7,402 bases of DNA. It comes from Flavipsychrobacter stenotrophus. GTDB lineage: Bacteria; Bacteroidota; Bacteroidia; Chitinophagales; Chitinophagaceae. A model generated the notes under the pieces. It did not search any database. It was not told the origin of the DNA and saw only the letters and a program-made list of their open reading frames with translations. The number at the start of each line of letters is the position of its first letter. Positions within the stretch are counted from its first letter, which is position 1. This document shows, piece by piece, positions 5,961 to 7,402 of this stretch. Location: positions 1 to 7,402 of the forward strand of contig CANBTK010000086.1 of the NCBI GenBank assembly GCA_947372365.1, given 5' to 3'. The position numbers were made by a program, and so were the translations under genes.

Positions 5961-6148
5961 GAGGGCACTGAAAAAGCCCCCTAAAAGAAAAAGACAAAAA
6001 CGAAGAAGCATTATTATTCAAATAAAGGCCTTCAGAATCGATTATATGGTTTTTCGACACAACTTGCAATCATATAACGCAAGGAAAAAGCGACTAATCA
6101 CAATTGTGATTAGTCGCTTTTTTTGAGTCGGACTTTTTCAGTGCCCTC
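5961..6148. mobile_element. 188-bp MITE-like non-coding element
   Basis: The ends are 16-bp perfect inverted repeats: GAGGGCACTGAAAAAG at 5961-5976 and CTTTTTCAGTGCCCTC at 6133-6148. The complementarity runs 2 bp further outward, so the exact boundary is uncertain by that much. It is flanked by an 8-bp near-perfect direct duplication. It is too short for a transposase; the one plus-strand frame through it (to 6126) starts outside it and codes for a Lys/Arg-rich string without recognisable features. The interior is A-rich on its left and carries a 38-bp palindrome near the right end. It may be a MITE moved in trans by a full IS elsewhere, or the fused ends of a deleted IS. I suspect an IS1182-type relative because members of that family insert at palindromes, but this is from memory and unverified. 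Confidence 0.7.
6085..6122. terminator. 38-bp perfect palindrome acting as a terminator in the element
   Basis: AAAAAGCGACTAATCACAA and its exact reverse complement meet at 6103/6104, giving 19-bp arms without a loop. The GC-containing stem GCGACTAATCAC is bounded by A5 on the left and T7 on the right (6118-6124), so it should terminate RNA in both directions. This lies inside the MITE-like element. Confidence 0.75.
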
Positions 6149-6156
6149 CGTTTTCT
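6149..6156 (+). repeat. Right target-site duplication
   Basis: CGTTTTCT directly follows the right terminal repeat and repeats 5953-5960 with one change at the last base. Confidence 0.65.
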
Positions 6157-6170
6157 CGGGGCTTTGTTAT
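6157..6170. terminator. Right arm of the split bidirectional terminator
   Basis: CGGGGCTTTGTTAT is the exact reverse complement of 5939-5952. It can still pair imperfectly with the neighbouring GCCCTCC of the element end (6144-6150) to make a short hairpin followed by TTTGTT, so some terminator function may persist. Confidence 0.65.
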
Positions 6171-6195
6171 GTACGTTAAAAATTATTGTGGCCAA

Positions 6196-6717
6196 TTATG
6201 GCTGCAGTACGCAACGTGCAATTTCCTGCATTGCAGAGCCTTGTTTGCCCGATATCTTTGGCTCCAGCTTGTTGCCGGATATGGTAACCCTCATTTCTGA
6301 TAATGGCGACTCACTGAAAGTTTTCATGGCAGCCTCATCAAGCAAGCCTTTAGGCACAAATTGCGAAACAATCTGGCCATCGGCTGCCGCATGTACTGGT
6401 GCATAATCATTATCTGCAACCAACTGAACTACTTTATCATTTTCCAGCTTGCAATAAATAACATCGCCTTTCTTTATTGGCTCCGGGATATGGCCACCTA
6501 ATTTAATTTTCATTTCCCATCCGTAAACACTGCCGCTTTTTTTCAAAGTAAGTGTCCAGTGCCACATCAGGCCACCCACTTTGTTGGTGCCTGATTTTAC
6601 GTGTTCTTTGGTAAACGGGTCCACTTCGTCTACATCAAGGCTACATTTTTGCGCATGTGCGGCGAAAGAAAAAAGGCTCACTAAAAGGGTGAGGGCCATA
6701 GCATAAGTTATTTTCAT
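6196..6717 (-). CDS. Secreted protein of unknown function
   Basis: A 173-residue protein. MKITYAMALTLLVSLFSFAA followed by HAQ is a clear Sec signal peptide, probably cut after AHA. This and the promoter position set the start at 6717; the frame can be extended to 6762 but those extra codons overlap the promoter. The mature chain starts KCSLDVDEVDPFTKEHVKSG, followed by aromatic and charged beta-strand-like stretches (MWHWTLTLKKSG, VYGWEMKIKLGG, GDVIYCKLENDKVVQLV). It ends with a helical segment holding Cys170. Three cysteines (near the mature N-terminus, in the middle and near the end) could form a disulfide. No lipobox, barrel or sorting domain is seen. The overall pattern, an EVDPFTK start followed by a beta domain, is familiar from uncharacterised Bacteroidota periplasmic proteins, but I cannot name a family. 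Confidence 0.78.
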   Translation of the reverse strand: MKITYAMALTLLVSLFSFAAHAQKCSLDVDEVDPFTKEHVKSGTNKVGGLMWHWTLTLKKSGSVYGWEMKIKLGGHIPEPIKKGDVIYCKLENDKVVQLVADNDYAPVHAAADGQIVSQFVPKGLLDEAAMKTFSESPLSEMRVTISGNKLEPKISGKQGSAMQEIARCVLQP

Positions 6718-6734
6718 AAAAGTGCGTTTAATTG

Positions 6735-6767
6735 CAAATGTAAAGTCATAACACTGAAACACAAAAA
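6735..6767 (-). promoter_or_regulatory. Complete Bacteroidota promoter for the secreted-protein gene
   Basis: Read on the minus strand, a -33 element TTTTTG (6767-6762) is followed by 19 bp and a -7 element TACATTTG (6742-6735), an exact fit to TTTG-N19-TAnnTTTG. Transcription should start near 6728, about 11 nt before the ATG at 6717. This is the best promoter in the window. Confidence 0.75.
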
Positions 6768-6819
6768 CATTTTATTAGATAAATGGCTGTTTCTTCAGTG
6801 TCAATTTGCACCCGGCGGG

Positions 6820-7402
6820 TTACCTCAGCAATGTTACATTGCCTTTAAGCAGTTTAGTTTCACCAATGTTGTTCTCGTACAGCAAGCTCCACGCGAACAC
6901 CTGCATATCCTGCTGCTTGCCATTATAGCGGCCATCCCAGCCACCAGTGCCTTCGTACACCATATTGCCGTAGCGGTTGTACACCCTAAGGTATTTTACG
7001 CTGCATGGGCCTATAAACTCGGGTTTGAAAACATCATTCAGCCCATCGCCGTTGGGGCTAAAGGCATTGGGCATAGCTACATCTGAGTGTTCCAAAACAT
7101 GAACTACGATGGTGTCAGTAGCTTCGCAGCCAATTACGGCGGAGGTTACAACCACATAACTGAACACTCCAACTTCGAGGAAACTGGCTTTGGGGTTGGG
7201 AATGGTGTCGTTGCTCAGGTTGTAGTCGGTGTGCCAACGGTATTTGGTGCCACCGCCGGCATTAAATTGCACAGTGGCACCTTTTATAACAGCCGTGTCT
7301 TTTCGCGTAGCGGCAAAAAGGCTGCTACAGTTTACCACTACCATCTGGAATTGCTGGTACACTCTATTGATGGCCACCCCTCCCCGCCACTCTATGCAGT
7401 TT
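6820..7402 (-). CDS. C-terminal end of a large secreted protein with a T9SS type B (CHU_C) sorting domain
   Basis: The frame is open from the window edge (7401) to TAA at 6820-6822, so about 193 C-terminal residues are seen and the start lies outside. A GTG at 7377 is only an internal codon. The visible part begins with CIEWRGGVAINRVYQQFQMV, then a beta-sandwich segment of PKD or Ig-like type: VIKGATVQFNAGGGTKYRWH, later SYVVVTSAVIGCEATDTIVV. It then enters the gliding-motility-associated C-terminal domain, with the hallmark MPNAFSPNGDGLNDVFKPEF, then VKYLRVYNRYGNMVYEG, GGWDGRYNGK and YAWSLLY-like VFAWSLLYENN, ending KGNVTLLR. This domain directs outer-membrane translocation by the type IX system and is typical of Bacteroidota surface or secreted proteins. 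The protein's own function lies in the missing part. Confidence 0.92.
   Translation of the reverse strand, partial: NCIEWRGGVAINRVYQQFQMVVVNCSSLFAATRKDTAVIKGATVQFNAGGGTKYRWHTDYNLSNDTIPNPKASFLEVGVFSYVVVTSAVIGCEATDTIVVHVLEHSDVAMPNAFSPNGDGLNDVFKPEFIGPCSVKYLRVYNRYGNMVYEGTGGWDGRYNGKQQDMQVFAWSLLYENNIGETKLLKGNVTLLR

Noticed and set aside
5923..6126. Plus-strand open frame of 67 codons across the inserted element
   Set aside because: It spans the split terminator arm, the duplication and the element, codes for a very basic low-complexity string, and ends in the palindrome. It is better explained as chance reading through A-rich DNA, although remains of an IS reading frame cannot be excluded.

Overview
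The window looks like chromosomal DNA from an aerobic member of the Bacteroidota, most likely Chitinophagaceae or a close relative. The clues are a C-terminal type IX secretion sorting domain (6820-7402), a carboxypeptidase-regulatory-like domain protein with the Bacteroidota Cys-rich N-terminus (2906-3667), a small EGF-like lipoprotein (from 4785), no clear Shine-Dalgarno sites, and several TAnnTTTG -7 boxes typical of the Bacteroidota sigma factor just upstream of starts. One of these, upstream of 6717, has a complete TTTG-N19-TAnnTTTG promoter. The genus is not decided by anything I can see.

Layout: 1-2848 holds four plus-strand genes. They are the 3' end of an unrecognised Cys- and Trp-containing protein, an FAD-dependent oxidoreductase of the halogenase/LodB-like superfamily overlapping it by 10 bp, an EamA-type transporter, and a Kua/CarF-type lipid desaturase. 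A plus-strand membrane protein with a Cys motif and a carboxypeptidase-regulatory-like domain follows (2906-3667). A minus-strand PAS-DHp sensor protein without an ATPase domain (3865-4575) converges on it. After a divergent gap come a small EGF-like lipoprotein that appears frameshifted (4785-5043) and a secreted beta-barrel-like protein (5099-5893). Two minus-strand genes close the window: a secreted protein of unknown function (6196-6717) and the C-terminal end of a large secreted protein with a T9SS sorting domain (6820-7402, cut by the window edge).

The 302-bp gap between the convergent genes ending at 5893 and 6196 has the most striking structure. A perfect bidirectional terminator hairpin (14-bp arms at 5939-5952 and 6157-6170) has been split in its 8-nt loop by a 188-bp non-coding element. 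The element has 16-bp perfect terminal inverted repeats and is flanked by a near-perfect 8-bp duplication of the loop. It carries its own 38-bp perfect palindrome that is itself a terminator. This is a MITE-like insertion, or the collapsed ends of an IS.

How the genes work together: only the first two are clearly coupled. Their overlap, together with the oxidoreductase family, allows the untested idea that the flavoprotein modifies the upstream protein. The other genes look like an ordinary Bacteroidota mixture of membrane, envelope and secreted functions, and I see no evidence that they form one pathway. I see no tRNA, rRNA, CRISPR array, origin, intact transposase or prophage gene.
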